From NCBI RefSeq assembly GCF_009696575.1, contig NZ_VULQ01000004.1:108011-172010 (forward strand): 64,000 nt of DNA. The letters are read 5' to 3'. The first letter of the stretch is position 1. Each line of letters starts with the position of its first letter. Shown here in pieces: positions 1-9,288 of the stretch. Made by a program: the position numbers and the translations under genes. A model generated the notes under the pieces. That model was given only the letters and a program-made list of their open reading frames with translations, had not been told where the DNA came from and searched no databases. The stretch comes from Anaerococcus porci. Lineage in GTDB: Bacteria; Bacillota; Clostridia; Tissierellales; Peptoniphilaceae.

Positions 1-1682
1 TTCAAAATATAATCCTAGCTCTTCTTAGCCTTTTATCTGGGACATTTTTGTCCTTACTTTTATCACCCCTAATTATAAATTTGGTTGGGAGGTTATTAGG
101 ATATGGAAAAATAAATCTTAATTTTAATATAGATGCTATAAAATTGGGATTTATAGTATTTTCTCTTATATTTATCCTTATAACTATCATAAGTTTGAAT
201 TCTATAAGAAAGAAAAATCCATTAGAACTTTCTCAAATGGCAAAAAAGGGACAAGCTCAACCTAAGTTTTCAATGATAAGTTTTATTTTATCCATAATAT
301 TTTTAGCTTTATCCTATAAAATAGCTCTATCAATAGATGGGGCATTGGATGCTATACCAAAGTTCTTTCCTGCGATTATTCTTGCTATTTTTGGGACATT
401 CTTATTCTTTAGGTCAGTTACAATTTGGATATTAAAACTACTTAGAAAAAACAAAAGAATTTATTATAAATCTACAAATATGACTTTTATAGGAGAACTT
501 ATAAAAAGAAGCAAAGAATCAGCTATGGCCCTTTCATCTATAAGCATAATAGCATCCATGCTTTTGATGAGCTTTATAGTAATGGTTGCTATGTTTATAG
601 GAAAAAATAGTCTTTTAGATAGGATAAGTCCAAGAGATTTTGTAATATCCTATCAAAGTGAAGACTTAAAAGATAACATAGATAAGCTTATAAATCTAGA
701 AAAGTCCGATTTTAATATAAAAGAAAAAAATGAGGGGATTGCAGATATAAGCTTACTTACAACAAATGAGATAGAAGATGAAAAATTAAAGTTAGTGGAA
801 GATGATGAATTTAAAAATATTATGATGGATAAAAGCATAACAATAGTATCTCTTACTGACATAGATTCATTTAATAAGGCCAATAATACAAAAGAAAGCT
901 TAAATGATGGAGAGGCCTTAGTTTATGATTCTAAAAACAAGACCTACCAAAGCTTATCCATAGATGGGGTAGATTTAAATGTTAGTAAAAACTTAAGGGA
1001 AATAGACTACATTTTAACAGATACAACCGCTACTCTTTTTCATAATCTTTTAGTTGTTGTAAAAGATAAAAGTGACTTTTTAAAAAAACTTGAAGAAAAA
1101 GGACCTGGGTATGATTTTGGTGAAAGGAGTATTCATTTAAAGTACTTTGATGTAGAAGAAAAAGATGTCCAAAAAATGGATGAATTTTCTAAGATAATGA
1201 TTGATCATATATCAAAAAATCAAAATTTAAAAGGAAAGGTTGAATTTAAGAATGCCTACGAAGCAAGACTTGAATTCGACCAAATACACCAAGGAGCCTA
1301 TATAACTGTAATACTTCTCTCTTTCATGTTCTTTGTATCTGCTATAGTTGTAATCTATTACAAACAAGTGGCAGAAGGAATCGATGATGGACGTAGTATA
1401 GGAATTCTTAAAAAAATCGGAATGAGTAATAGTGAGATTAGAAAATCAGTAGCCAAGCAAAATTATGTGACATTTTTTGCACCCCTAGTCCTTGCTATAA
1501 TTCATATACTAGTTGCAAGTAAGCTAGCCTTTGGTATCCTACAATTATTTACTGTGTTAGATAAGTCCCTATTTATAAAAATTGAAGTTCTATGTATATT
1601 GATATTTGCTATAATATATTTTCTTATATTTAGGATAACTCTACCTATATATTTTGAAATTGGAAAGTTAAACAAGGAGTAA
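1..1682 (+). CDS. FtsX-type ABC transporter permease, 5' end outside the window
   Basis: The reading frame is open from position 3 without a stop, so the true start lies upstream; the TTG at 48 is only an internal codon. Visible are several hydrophobic segments in the first 190 codons, a large soluble extracytoplasmic domain (about 200-410) and a C-terminal FtsX-like domain with three membrane segments and the cytoplasmic stretch RSIGILKKIGMSNSEI typical of that family. The single soluble domain between two membrane blocks fits the BceB/VraG type of permease that works with a separate ATPase in peptide-antibiotic sensing or extrusion. Its ATPase should lie just upstream of the window. The next gene starts 2 nt downstream, so they are probably co-transcribed. 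The family call is firm, the substrate unknown. Confidence 0.8.
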   Translation, partial: QNIILALLSLLSGTFLSLLLSPLIINLVGRLLGYGKINLNFNIDAIKLGFIVFSLIFILITIISLNSIRKKNPLELSQMAKKGQAQPKFSMISFILSIIFLALSYKIALSIDGALDAIPKFFPAIILAIFGTFLFFRSVTIWILKLLRKNKRIYYKSTNMTFIGELIKRSKESAMALSSISIIASMLLMSFIVMVAMFIGKNSLLDRISPRDFVISYQSEDLKDNIDKLINLEKSDFNIKEKNEGIADISLLTTNEIEDEKLKLVEDDEFKNIMMDKSITIVSLTDIDSFNKANNTKESLNDGEALVYDSKNKTYQSLSIDGVDLNVSKNLREIDYILTDTTATLFHNLLVVVKDKSDFLKKLEEKGPGYDFGERSIHLKYFDVEEKDVQKMDEFSKIMIDHISKNQNLKGKVEFKNAYEARLEFDQIHQGAYITVILLSFMFFVSAIVVIYYKQVAEGIDDGRSIGILKKIGMSNSEIRKSVAKQNYVTFFAPLVLAIIHILVASKLAFGILQLFTVLDKSLFIKIEVLCILIFAIIYFLIFRITLPIYFEIGKLNKE

Positions 1683-1684
1683 GC

Positions 1685-2926
1685 ATGAGAGTATTAAAGA
1701 AAATTTTAAAACTTATATTTTGTATAAGCATAATAGGATTTATAGCAATAGGACTTGGACTTACAATTTGGACTAAATATCCTGAGTTTAAGGCAAGAAA
1801 AGAAATATCAGATCTTGACAAAAATGCTCGTAAAATTTCTGATATTAAAATAGGTGAAAAAGCAAAGATTATTGCCCTTGGAGAGGCAAGCCATGGAAAT
1901 AAAGAGTTTCAAAAGCTTAAACTTGATGTATTTAAAAATCTGGTAGAAAATAATGATGTGAGAGCCTTTGCATTAGAGTGTGATTTTTCTGAGGGAATTC
2001 TTATAGACAAATATATAAAAAATCCAAATATTAAAGTAAATCCATTGGAATATTTTTCATTTTCTATATATAAGACTGAAGAAATGAAAAATCTAATAGA
2101 ATGGATGAAAGAATATAACAAGATTCACAATGAGAAACTTTCCTTCTATGGTTTTGATATGCAAAATCCAGAGAAGCTTATACCAACCATAAAAGATTAT
2201 GTGGGAAAAAATAGGATAGAATTTGCCCTAGATAAGCTAAAAGTCCTTGAAACTTATCCTATAAAAGTAAAAGATTCAAAAGTAAAAGACTTGATAGAAA
2301 ATCTTAAAGTTCTTAAAGATAAGATAAAAGAAGAAAGCGATGATGATATAATTTTTAAGAAAGCGATAGACAATTTTCTTGAAGGATTTTCCTACTATAG
2401 CCTTGATGATAATTTTAAAGAATATGAAACAAGAGATAGGCTAATGGCAGAAAATGTAATCTGGATTAGTAAATTTGAAGATAATAGAAACTCAAAGCTT
2501 ATGATAGCAGGACACAATGGCCATATAGGAAAGACTTCAAATATTTACAAAATCATGGGTGACCACCTTAGTGAATTTTTTAAAGATAAGTACTTTACCA
2601 TAGGTACAGACTTTTATAAGACAAGGGTTAATATAAGCTCAATGACAGATAAAAAAAGAGTTATCAAAAAATTTATATCAGCAGACCCAATAGCCCAAAA
2701 GGCAGAAAAATATGATGGGATTTTTTACCTAGATTTTAACAATCTTCAAAATGGGGCTACTAAGTCCATAGTAGAAAGTAAAATGAAAATGGGTTCTTTG
2801 GGCGAAGGATATTTTCCTATGATGAATGTAATTGCAAAAACTTATAGAATAGACCAAGTTCCAAAAGATTTGTATGATTCAATGATATTTATCTATGAAG
2901 CCAATCCTACTGAAATAATAAATTAG
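1685..2926 (+). CDS. Erythromycin-esterase family protein, membrane-anchored
   Basis: 413 residues. An N-terminal hydrophobic segment (about 8-28) suggests a membrane anchor or uncleaved signal. The body carries erythromycin-esterase-family hallmarks: LGEASHGNKEF near residue 62 and AGHNGHIGK near residue 275, holding the conserved Glu and His residues of the presumed active site. The ATG follows the upstream stop by 2 nt, with AAGGAG just before it. The family includes true macrolide esterases (EreA/EreB) and many proteins of unknown substrate; most with an N-terminal anchor are not proven resistance enzymes. Coupling with an antibiotic-type permease hints at a role in envelope or antimicrobial stress, which is inference. 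Confidence 0.75.
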   Translation: MRVLKKILKLIFCISIIGFIAIGLGLTIWTKYPEFKARKEISDLDKNARKISDIKIGEKAKIIALGEASHGNKEFQKLKLDVFKNLVENNDVRAFALECDFSEGILIDKYIKNPNIKVNPLEYFSFSIYKTEEMKNLIEWMKEYNKIHNEKLSFYGFDMQNPEKLIPTIKDYVGKNRIEFALDKLKVLETYPIKVKDSKVKDLIENLKVLKDKIKEESDDDIIFKKAIDNFLEGFSYYSLDDNFKEYETRDRLMAENVIWISKFEDNRNSKLMIAGHNGHIGKTSNIYKIMGDHLSEFFKDKYFTIGTDFYKTRVNISSMTDKKRVIKKFISADPIAQKAEKYDGIFYLDFNNLQNGATKSIVESKMKMGSLGEGYFPMMNVIAKTYRIDQVPKDLYDSMIFIYEANPTEIIN

Positions 2927-2955
2927 AAAAATTAATTTTATATATGTTTAGTTTA

Positions 2956-2992
2956 TGCCGGATCTAATTCTAGTTTAGATCTGGTATTTTTT
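2956..2992 (+). terminator. Rho-independent terminator after the esterase-like gene
   Basis: A 9-bp stem, CCGGATCTA (2958-2966) with TAGATCTGG (2976-2984, one G-T pair), is followed by TATTTTTT. It closes the FtsX/esterase unit and separates it from the iron-type operon starting at 3131. Confidence 0.8.
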
Positions 2993-3087
2993 AATTTTCC
3001 TATAGTTTTTAATATTCTTAGATTTTGTTTCTAGATACTTTATGAATAAGAAACGATAAATGATAAGAAAAATCAGAATATCTCGTA

Positions 3088-3106
3088 TATAATGATAATA
3101 GTTATT
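3088..3106 (+). promoter_or_regulatory. Fur-box-like operator over the -10 element of the ABC/ECF operon
   Basis: The 19-mer TATAATGATAATAGTTATT matches the classical Fur consensus GATAATGATAATCATTATC at 15 of 19 positions by hand count. Its first six bases, TATAAT, can serve as the -10 element, so a bound repressor would block the promoter. A good GGAGG ribosome site follows at 3121-3125 before the ATG at 3131. A similar but better site precedes feoAB. No fur gene lies in the window, so the regulator is inferred. Confidence 0.6.
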
Positions 3107-3130
3107 AATATCATAAATTAGGAGGTTAAG

Positions 3131-4873
3131 ATGAACACATATAAAAAATTATTTGCCTATGTACCAGAGATAAAAAATAAGGCAATATTTGCTGTAATTT
3201 TTACAGCTATTTCTAATCTGACTTTATTTTTTGCTTATTATAAGATATGGACAATAATTAAAGTGATTTTTACTAAAAATTCAAGCGATGGACTTATCAA
3301 ATATTCAAATCTTATTGTAATTCTTTTTATAGCTTATGGTCTTATATATTTTTTGGGGCTTTGGCAAAGTCATTTATTAGCCTTTAGGCTTGAAACAAGA
3401 TTAAGAGAGAAAGGAGCAAAAAAACTTCTTAGGGCTAGCGAAAGTTTTTTTGATACACATAGCTCAGGTGAAGTTAGAAAAATTATAGACAATAATGTTG
3501 AAGGAACCCATATGGCAGTAGCACATCTTATTCCAGATCAAACAGCTGCTATTATTACTCCAATTTTAATGCTAATTTTAGTATTTAAGATTGATCTATT
3601 TTTAGGATTATTCTTTGTAGGAGTTGTTCTAGCTTCATTTTTTATAATGAAGGCTATGATGGGAGATAAAACTTTTATGGAAATCTATATGAAAAAATTA
3701 GATAAGCTTAATGCTGGAGCTGTAGAATATGTAAGATTTATTCCAGTAGTTAAAATTTTCAATGCTCCTCTTAAGGGAATTAAAAGCTTATATGAATCAA
3801 TAATAGATTATAGGGATATCGTATATGAATATTCAATGTCTTGTAGGATACCTTTTGTAACTTTCCAATGGTTATTAAACATATTTATTGTAAGTCCGAT
3901 TTTTCTTGCGATTTTCATGGTGAAAAATGGATCTGATCCTTATCTATGGTCAGCAAAGATTTTGTTTTTTACGCTTTTTACAGGTATGTTTTTTGCCAAT
4001 ATGATGAAGATTATGTACGTATCAACTTATCATTTTCAAGCAAATTCTGCGGTTGATAACCTAGAAAGATTATTTGAAGAGATGCAATCAAAGAAAGTTA
4101 TTTTTGGAGAAGCAAAGAAAATAGATAAGGCGGATATTGTTTTTGAAAAGGTAGATTTCTCTTATGATGATGAAAAAAATATCTTAGAAGATTTTTCTGT
4201 AAAATTTCAAGAAGGTAAGTCTTATGCTCTTGTGGGAAGTTCGGGTTCTGGAAAGTCAACTATAGCAAGGCTTATTTCAGGTTCTTATCCACTTGATAAG
4301 GGAAAGATTCTTCTAGATGGTCGTGATATAAAATCCTATGACAAGGATTTTCTGATGGATAACATTGGAATGGTTTTTCAAAATCCAAAGCTTTTTAAGG
4401 GGATTTCAATTTATGATAATGTTGCCCTTGCTAAAGAAAATTCAGAGAAAAAAGAAGTAATAGAAGCACTTAAAAAAGCACGTTGTTTTGAGTTTATAGA
4501 TAAGTTTGAAAAGGGAGTTGATACAGTAATAGGAGATGCTGGAGTGAATCTTTCTGGTGGAGAAATTCAAAGAATTTCTATTGCAAGAATATTTCTGAAA
4601 AATCCTAGAATTCTTATCTTAGATGAGGCATCGGCTGCGGCAGATCCCGAAAATGAACATGAATTACAAATTGCTTTCAAAGAATTAATGAAAAATAGGA
4701 CAACTATTATGATTGCCCATAGACTTTCATCTATTAGGGGAGTAGACGAAATATTTCTTATAGATGATGGAAAGATAAAAGAAAAAGGAAATCACAAAGA
4801 CCTTATGGCAAAAGATGGATCTTATAAGTATTTTGTAGATCTTTATGATAAAGCTAATGAGTGGAGGATTTGA
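3131..4873 (+). CDS. ABC transporter half-molecule (permease-ATPase fusion), YbtP/IrtA-like
   Basis: 580 residues with the exporter-type layout: six hydrophobic segments in residues 15-300, then a nucleotide-binding domain. Walker A GSSGSGKS lies at about 369-376, the signature LSGGEIQR and the Walker B LILDEASAA follow, and the H-loop reads IAHR. It is paired with a second half-transporter starting 2 nt after its stop, implying a heterodimer. In yersiniabactin, mycobactin and equibactin loci such exporter-fold pairs (YbtPQ, IrtAB, EqbKL-like) act as importers of iron-siderophore. The Fur-type promoter and ECF neighbours favour that reading over drug export. Family certain, iron role inferred. 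Confidence 0.8.
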   Translation: MNTYKKLFAYVPEIKNKAIFAVIFTAISNLTLFFAYYKIWTIIKVIFTKNSSDGLIKYSNLIVILFIAYGLIYFLGLWQSHLLAFRLETRLREKGAKKLLRASESFFDTHSSGEVRKIIDNNVEGTHMAVAHLIPDQTAAIITPILMLILVFKIDLFLGLFFVGVVLASFFIMKAMMGDKTFMEIYMKKLDKLNAGAVEYVRFIPVVKIFNAPLKGIKSLYESIIDYRDIVYEYSMSCRIPFVTFQWLLNIFIVSPIFLAIFMVKNGSDPYLWSAKILFFTLFTGMFFANMMKIMYVSTYHFQANSAVDNLERLFEEMQSKKVIFGEAKKIDKADIVFEKVDFSYDDEKNILEDFSVKFQEGKSYALVGSSGSGKSTIARLISGSYPLDKGKILLDGRDIKSYDKDFLMDNIGMVFQNPKLFKGISIYDNVALAKENSEKKEVIEALKKARCFEFIDKFEKGVDTVIGDAGVNLSGGEIQRISIARIFLKNPRILILDEASAAADPENEHELQIAFKELMKNRTTIMIAHRLSSIRGVDEIFLIDDGKIKEKGNHKDLMAKDGSYKYFVDLYDKANEWRI

Positions 4874-4874
4874 T

Positions 4875-6596
4875 ATGAAAAATTACTTGATAAATAAATA
4901 TTCCATAACAGAAAAGGGAGCAAGTGGCTTATGCAAAGCTATATTTTTTTCAACACTTAAAAGTTTATCCTTTATGACTCCTATAATTTTAATGATGTAT
5001 GCAATACAAGGTCTTATGGGGCTTGGAAAATTTGATTTTAAAATTTGTCTTATAGGATTTTTACTAATAGCCTTACTAATGGTCTTTATTCTTAATAGGG
5101 ACTATATTACAACCTACAATGAAACCTACAAAGAATCAGCTAATCTTAGAATAGAGATAGCTGACAGGATAAAAGATCTTCCACTTTCATTTTATACAAA
5201 AACAAATCTTACAGATCTTTCTCAAACTATAATGAAGGATGTGGAAACAATTGAACATGCGCTAAGTCATGCTCTCCCAGGTTACTATGGTTTTTTAATA
5301 AGCTTTTTAATTATCTCTATACTTTTACTTATAGGAAGTCCAATTCTAGGGATTTCTATTATAATACCTACTGCTTTAAGCATAGGAGCGAGTTTCCTAT
5401 CAGCTAAAAATCAAAGTAAGGCAACAAGTACTTATTACAAAAAGCAAAGAAGATCGTCTGAACTTTTTCAAGAGATAATAGACCTTCAAAAAGAAATAAG
5501 AGAATATAAACTAAGAGATAAAAAAGAAAAAGAAATTTTAAATTTTATAAAAGTTTTGGAAAAAGAGCACATAAAATCAGAGCTTGGTCAAGTTATACCT
5601 ATAGCAATAGCAACTTCAATTTCAAACCTATCTTTGGGACTTGTCATGTTTTTTGGTCTAAGAGAATTAATAAGTGGAAATATAAATGTTTTATATTTAG
5701 CAGGCTATCTTTTTGCAGCTGCAAGGATTATAGATAGTGTAACAGCTTTTAATCAATATTTTGGTGAAATTATGTATATAAACCCAGCAGTTGAAAAGAT
5801 TAGAAGTCTAAAAGATTTTCCAATAATAGAAGGAGAAGAAACTAATTTTAAAAATTTTGATATAGAAGGTGAAAATGTAGAATTTTCTTATCTAAAGGAT
5901 AAAAAAGTTATAGATAATATTTCATTTAAGGCAAGGGAAGGCGAAAGTACAGCCCTTGTGGGACCATCTGGTTGTGGTAAGACCACTCTTTTAAGACTTA
6001 TGGCAAAGTTATATGACTATGATAAAGGTTCTATAAAAATAGATAAAAAAGATATTAAAACAAGTAGAACTGAGGATTTATTTTCCCATATCTCCATGGT
6101 ATTTCAAGATGTTCTTCTTATAGATGGAACAGTAATGGATAATATTAGGATAGGAAAAATGGATGCAAGTGATGAGGAAGTTCTTAAAGCAGGAAGGCTT
6201 GCTTCTTGTGATGATTTTGTAAATAAATTAAAAGATGGCTACAATACTAAAATTGGAGAAAATGGCTCTAAGCTTTCTGGAGGAGAAAGACAAAGAATTT
6301 CTATTGCAAGAGCATTTTTAAAGGATGCTGATATTATTCTTCTAGATGAAATTGCAGCAAATCTTGACGTAGAAAATGAAAAATATATCCAAGATTCTCT
6401 CAATAAATTAAGCAAGGATAAAACTCTAGTAATAATATCTCACAGAATGAAATCAATTCAAAATGTAGATCAAATAATAGTAATGAAAGATGGAAGGATA
6501 GAAAAATCGGGTAAACATGAAGAACTTTTAAAAGAAAGTTCAGCTTATAAGAAAATGATAGAATCATCAAGACTTTCTGAAGAGTTTGTCTATTAA
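4875..6596 (+). CDS. ABC transporter half-molecule (permease-ATPase fusion), YbtQ/IrtB-like
   Basis: 573 residues from the ATG at 4875, chosen because GGAGG at 4863-4867 precedes it at normal spacing; an in-frame ATG at 4845 would overlap the previous gene and lacks a ribosome site. Six hydrophobic segments come first, then Walker [10 protein letters not shown] at about 363-371, signature LSGGERQR, Walker B IILLDEIAAN and H-loop ISHR. Both halves of the pair have intact ATP-binding motifs. It presumably forms the heterodimer with the preceding protein; partner genes 6617-9288 encode an ECF transporter, the same combination seen in streptococcal iron loci. Confidence 0.8.
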   Translation: MKNYLINKYSITEKGASGLCKAIFFSTLKSLSFMTPIILMMYAIQGLMGLGKFDFKICLIGFLLIALLMVFILNRDYITTYNETYKESANLRIEIADRIKDLPLSFYTKTNLTDLSQTIMKDVETIEHALSHALPGYYGFLISFLIISILLLIGSPILGISIIIPTALSIGASFLSAKNQSKATSTYYKKQRRSSELFQEIIDLQKEIREYKLRDKKEKEILNFIKVLEKEHIKSELGQVIPIAIATSISNLSLGLVMFFGLRELISGNINVLYLAGYLFAAARIIDSVTAFNQYFGEIMYINPAVEKIRSLKDFPIIEGEETNFKNFDIEGENVEFSYLKDKKVIDNISFKAREGESTALVGPSGCGKTTLLRLMAKLYDYDKGSIKIDKKDIKTSRTEDLFSHISMVFQDVLLIDGTVMDNIRIGKMDASDEEVLKAGRLASCDDFVNKLKDGYNTKIGENGSKLSGGERQRISIARAFLKDADIILLDEIAANLDVENEKYIQDSLNKLSKDKTLVIISHRMKSIQNVDQIIVMKDGRIEKSGKHEELLKESSAYKKMIESSRLSEEFVY

Positions 6597-6616
6597 AATA
6601 AAGAAAGGATAAGTAT

Positions 6617-7198
6617 ATGAATAAATTTTCAGTAAGAGACTTAGTAAACGCAGGAGTATTTTCTCTTTTGGTATTAGTAGCTTCATGGTGTGGAGGTATG
6701 ATTGGCTTTATCCCTCAAACTATGCCTTTTGTACCCTTTGCCTGTGGAATATTAGGAGGAATAGTATTTATGCTTTATTCAACAAAGATAGATAAGTTTG
6801 GTATGATTCTAATAATGGGAATACTATTTGGAATAGCCTTTTCTCTATCAGGTCATGGAGCAATAGTTTTTCCTGGTATAGTTATAATTTCACTACTTGC
6901 AGAATGGATTCTTAAAAAAGGAAATTATAAATCAATTAAATATGCAAGATTATCTTTTGCAACTTTTATGCTTTTTGGAGGAGTAAATATCTTACCTATG
7001 TATTATGCAAGGCAATCTTATATTGAAAAATTAATCTCTCAAGGTTATGGTGAGGAATATGTAAAAACTTTATTTGCAGTTATGCCAAATTGGTCATTCA
7101 TACCAGTAACTCTTCTTGGAATTGTTGGTGGATTTATTGGTTGCACTATAGGAATAAAGCTACTTAATAAACATTTCAAAAAAGCAGGAATGGCTTAA
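6617..7198 (+). CDS. ECF transporter S component, MptD/Trep_Strep family
   Basis: 193 residues, almost entirely hydrophobic with about six membrane segments; the start MNKFSVRDLVNAGVFS and the GGMIGFIP, GHGAIVFPG and NWSFIPV stretches are typical of the small integral membrane family named Trep_Strep or MptD. Such proteins give ECF transporters their substrate specificity. It sits 21 nt after the ABC pair and 2 nt before the T component, with AGAAAGGA before the ATG. The substrate is not defined by sequence; iron-regulated context suggests a metal chelate. Confidence 0.7.
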   Translation: MNKFSVRDLVNAGVFSLLVLVASWCGGMIGFIPQTMPFVPFACGILGGIVFMLYSTKIDKFGMILIMGILFGIAFSLSGHGAIVFPGIVIISLLAEWILKKGNYKSIKYARLSFATFMLFGGVNILPMYYARQSYIEKLISQGYGEEYVKTLFAVMPNWSFIPVTLLGIVGGFIGCTIGIKLLNKHFKKAGMA

Positions 7199-7199
7199 A

Positions 7200-7901
7200 A
7201 TGAGATTTGATTTTAGGTCAAAACTTTTTATGACTCTTGTTGTAGGCTTTATTGCGACAGAAGGGACGCTTTCTGAAAGATATGGATTTATTGGGCTTTC
7301 TTTAGCCCTTTTTCCATTTTTTTTATCACTTTTTGATAAAAATTATTCTTTTTTTATAAGGGGAGTGATTTTTTATAGTCTTGTTGCGATTTATCCTATA
7401 CTTTTAAGAAATTTTAAAGACAATATATTAATAGTTTTGATAGGAATTTATGTAATGATAGGAATTAAGATTATGCCAATTGTTATGATGACTTATTATT
7501 CAATTACTACAACTAAAATGAGCGATTTAGTAAAAAGCCTACAAAAAATGAAGGTTCCAGATCCTATAATTATCCCTATTTCTGTAATGTTTAGGTTTTT
7601 TTATTCTATTAGAGAAGATAAGAAAACTATAAAAGAGGCTATGTATATGCATGGGATTACTATGAGAAATTTCTTTAAAGATCCAGGGAAATTTCTCGAA
7701 TATAAGTTTGTACCACTTCTTATGATAACATCACAAACTGCAGATAATGTAGCAATTTCTGCAATGACTAGAGGTATGAAAATAGGTTATCCTAGAACAT
7801 CTATTTCAAAAACAAGGATAAAGTTAGAAGATTTTTTTCTAATAAGCTTTGGTATTTTTCTTTTAGCCTTATATATAGGAGTAAAATATGTTGGAATTTA
7901 A
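7200..7901 (+). CDS. ECF transporter T component (CbiQ/EcfT family)
   Basis: 233 residues with four to five hydrophobic segments and the cytoplasmic region SAMTRGMKIGYPRTS, which contains the Ala-x-x-Arg-Gly coupling motif characteristic of EcfT proteins that contacts the ATPases. It begins 2 nt after the S component and overlaps the ATPase gene by 14 nt, so the three are translationally linked. It would act as the membrane coupling subunit of an energy-coupling-factor importer. Family assignment is good; the complex partner set is inferred from order. Confidence 0.75.
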   Translation: MRFDFRSKLFMTLVVGFIATEGTLSERYGFIGLSLALFPFFLSLFDKNYSFFIRGVIFYSLVAIYPILLRNFKDNILIVLIGIYVMIGIKIMPIVMMTYYSITTTKMSDLVKSLQKMKVPDPIIIPISVMFRFFYSIREDKKTIKEAMYMHGITMRNFFKDPGKFLEYKFVPLLMITSQTADNVAISAMTRGMKIGYPRTSISKTRIKLEDFFLISFGIFLLALYIGVKYVGI

Positions 7902-9288
7902 AGATTTTTCCCTTTATTTTAAGGACCAAGATGAAAAAGAAATAAAAATCTTAGATAGGATAAACCTAGCCTTTAAAAAGGGAACTATAAATGTCATAAC
8001 AGGAAAGTCAGGCTCAGGTAAGTCTACACTTATAAGTTTAATTAATGGAATAATTCCTGAAATTAACAAGGCCAATATAAGTGGGGATATACTGTTTGAA
8101 GGAAATAGTCTTTTAGATAAAAATATAAGCGATAGAAGTCTTTTTATATCAACAGTTTTTCAAAATCCTAAAAATCAATTTTATGCGGTAAACTCCTTGG
8201 ATGAGATAGCTTTTGGACTAGAAAATAGAAATATTTCTAAAGATGGAATATATAAAAAAATAAACCATTTTACTAAACTTCTTCAAACAGAAAATCTTCT
8301 TGATAGGGATCTTATGAAATTATCAGGAGGAGAAAAACAACTCGTAGCAATTACTTCTGTATCTGTAATGGACAATGAGATTTATATATTTGATGAACCG
8401 AGCGCATCCCTTGATAAGGAATCTATAATAAGGCTTAAATCAGCTATCAATCAGCTTAAAAATCTTGGAAAAATCATAATAATAGCCGAACACAGACTTT
8501 ACTACTTAAAAGATATCTTAGATAAGCTTTATATAATAAAAAATAAAAAAGTTATTGGCTTTGATGCCTTAAAAATTAATGATGATATAATAAAAGAAAA
8601 CAAACTTAGATCTATTAATCTTATAGAAAAAAATAATTTAAGACATAAAAGTTATGAAGTTAAAAATCTTTTTGATAAGACTTATGACAAAAATAAAAGT
8701 CTTAAATTTTTAAACTTTAAATGTAGGTATAAGAAAAGAACTATATTTAACTTTAACCTCTCCCTAGATCAAGGCATATATTTTATTATAGGAGAAAATG
8801 GTGTAGGTAAAAGCTCATTTATTAGAAATGTTTGCAATCTTAACAAAAAACAAAAAGGAGATTTCTTTATAAATGATGATAAGATATCTTTTCCTCCAGC
8901 TTATATAAGTCTTATTATGCAAGATGTAAATTACCAACTTTTTACAGAATCAGTTCTAAGTGAAATGCAAATTGTAGAAGTCGATGAGAGAAAAATTGAT
9001 AGAATATTAAAAATGGTTGAACTTTTTGATAAAAAGAATTCCCATCCACAAAGTTTATCAGGGGGAGAAAAGCAAAGACTTGCCTTAGGCTTAGCTTTTG
9101 TAAGTTCTAAAAAAATAGTAATAATGGATGAGCCAACAAGTGGACTTTGCTATCCTTCTATGGAAAAACTTGTAAAAATCATAAAAAAAATGAAAAAAGA
9201 TGGCAAAACTGTAATAATAGTAAGCCACGACTACGAATTTATCTCTATGGCAAATGAAAATATATTGGAGTTTGTAAATGACATATAA
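7888..9288 (+). CDS. ECF transporter ATPase with two ABC domains in one chain
   Basis: 466 residues holding two nucleotide-binding domains in tandem. Domain 1 has Walker A GKSGSGKST (39-47), signature LSGGEKQL and Walker B IYIFDEPSAS; domain 2 has Walker A GENGVGKSS (about 302-310), signature LSGGEKQR and Walker B IVIMDEPTSG. This replaces the separate EcfA1 and EcfA2 subunits. AGGAG lies 7 nt before the ATG inside the end of the T-component gene, and the 3' end overlaps the AraC gene by 11 nt. It energises the ECF module, probably for an iron chelate given the operon's operator. Confidence 0.8.
   Translation: MLEFKDFSLYFKDQDEKEIKILDRINLAFKKGTINVITGKSGSGKSTLISLINGIIPEINKANISGDILFEGNSLLDKNISDRSLFISTVFQNPKNQFYAVNSLDEIAFGLENRNISKDGIYKKINHFTKLLQTENLLDRDLMKLSGGEKQLVAITSVSVMDNEIYIFDEPSASLDKESIIRLKSAINQLKNLGKIIIIAEHRLYYLKDILDKLYIIKNKKVIGFDALKINDDIIKENKLRSINLIEKNNLRHKSYEVKNLFDKTYDKNKSLKFLNFKCRYKKRTIFNFNLSLDQGIYFIIGENGVGKSSFIRNVCNLNKKQKGDFFINDDKISFPPAYISLIMQDVNYQLFTESVLSEMQIVEVDERKIDRILKMVELFDKKNSHPQSLSGGEKQRLALGLAFVSSKKIVIMDEPTSGLCYPSMEKLVKIIKKMKKDGKTVIIVSHDYEFISMANENILEFVNDI

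Noticed and set aside
1685..2926. Macrolide resistance gene (ere)
   Set aside because: Only family-level motifs are present; anchored chromosomal members are common and not shown to hydrolyse macrolides, so no resistance claim is made.
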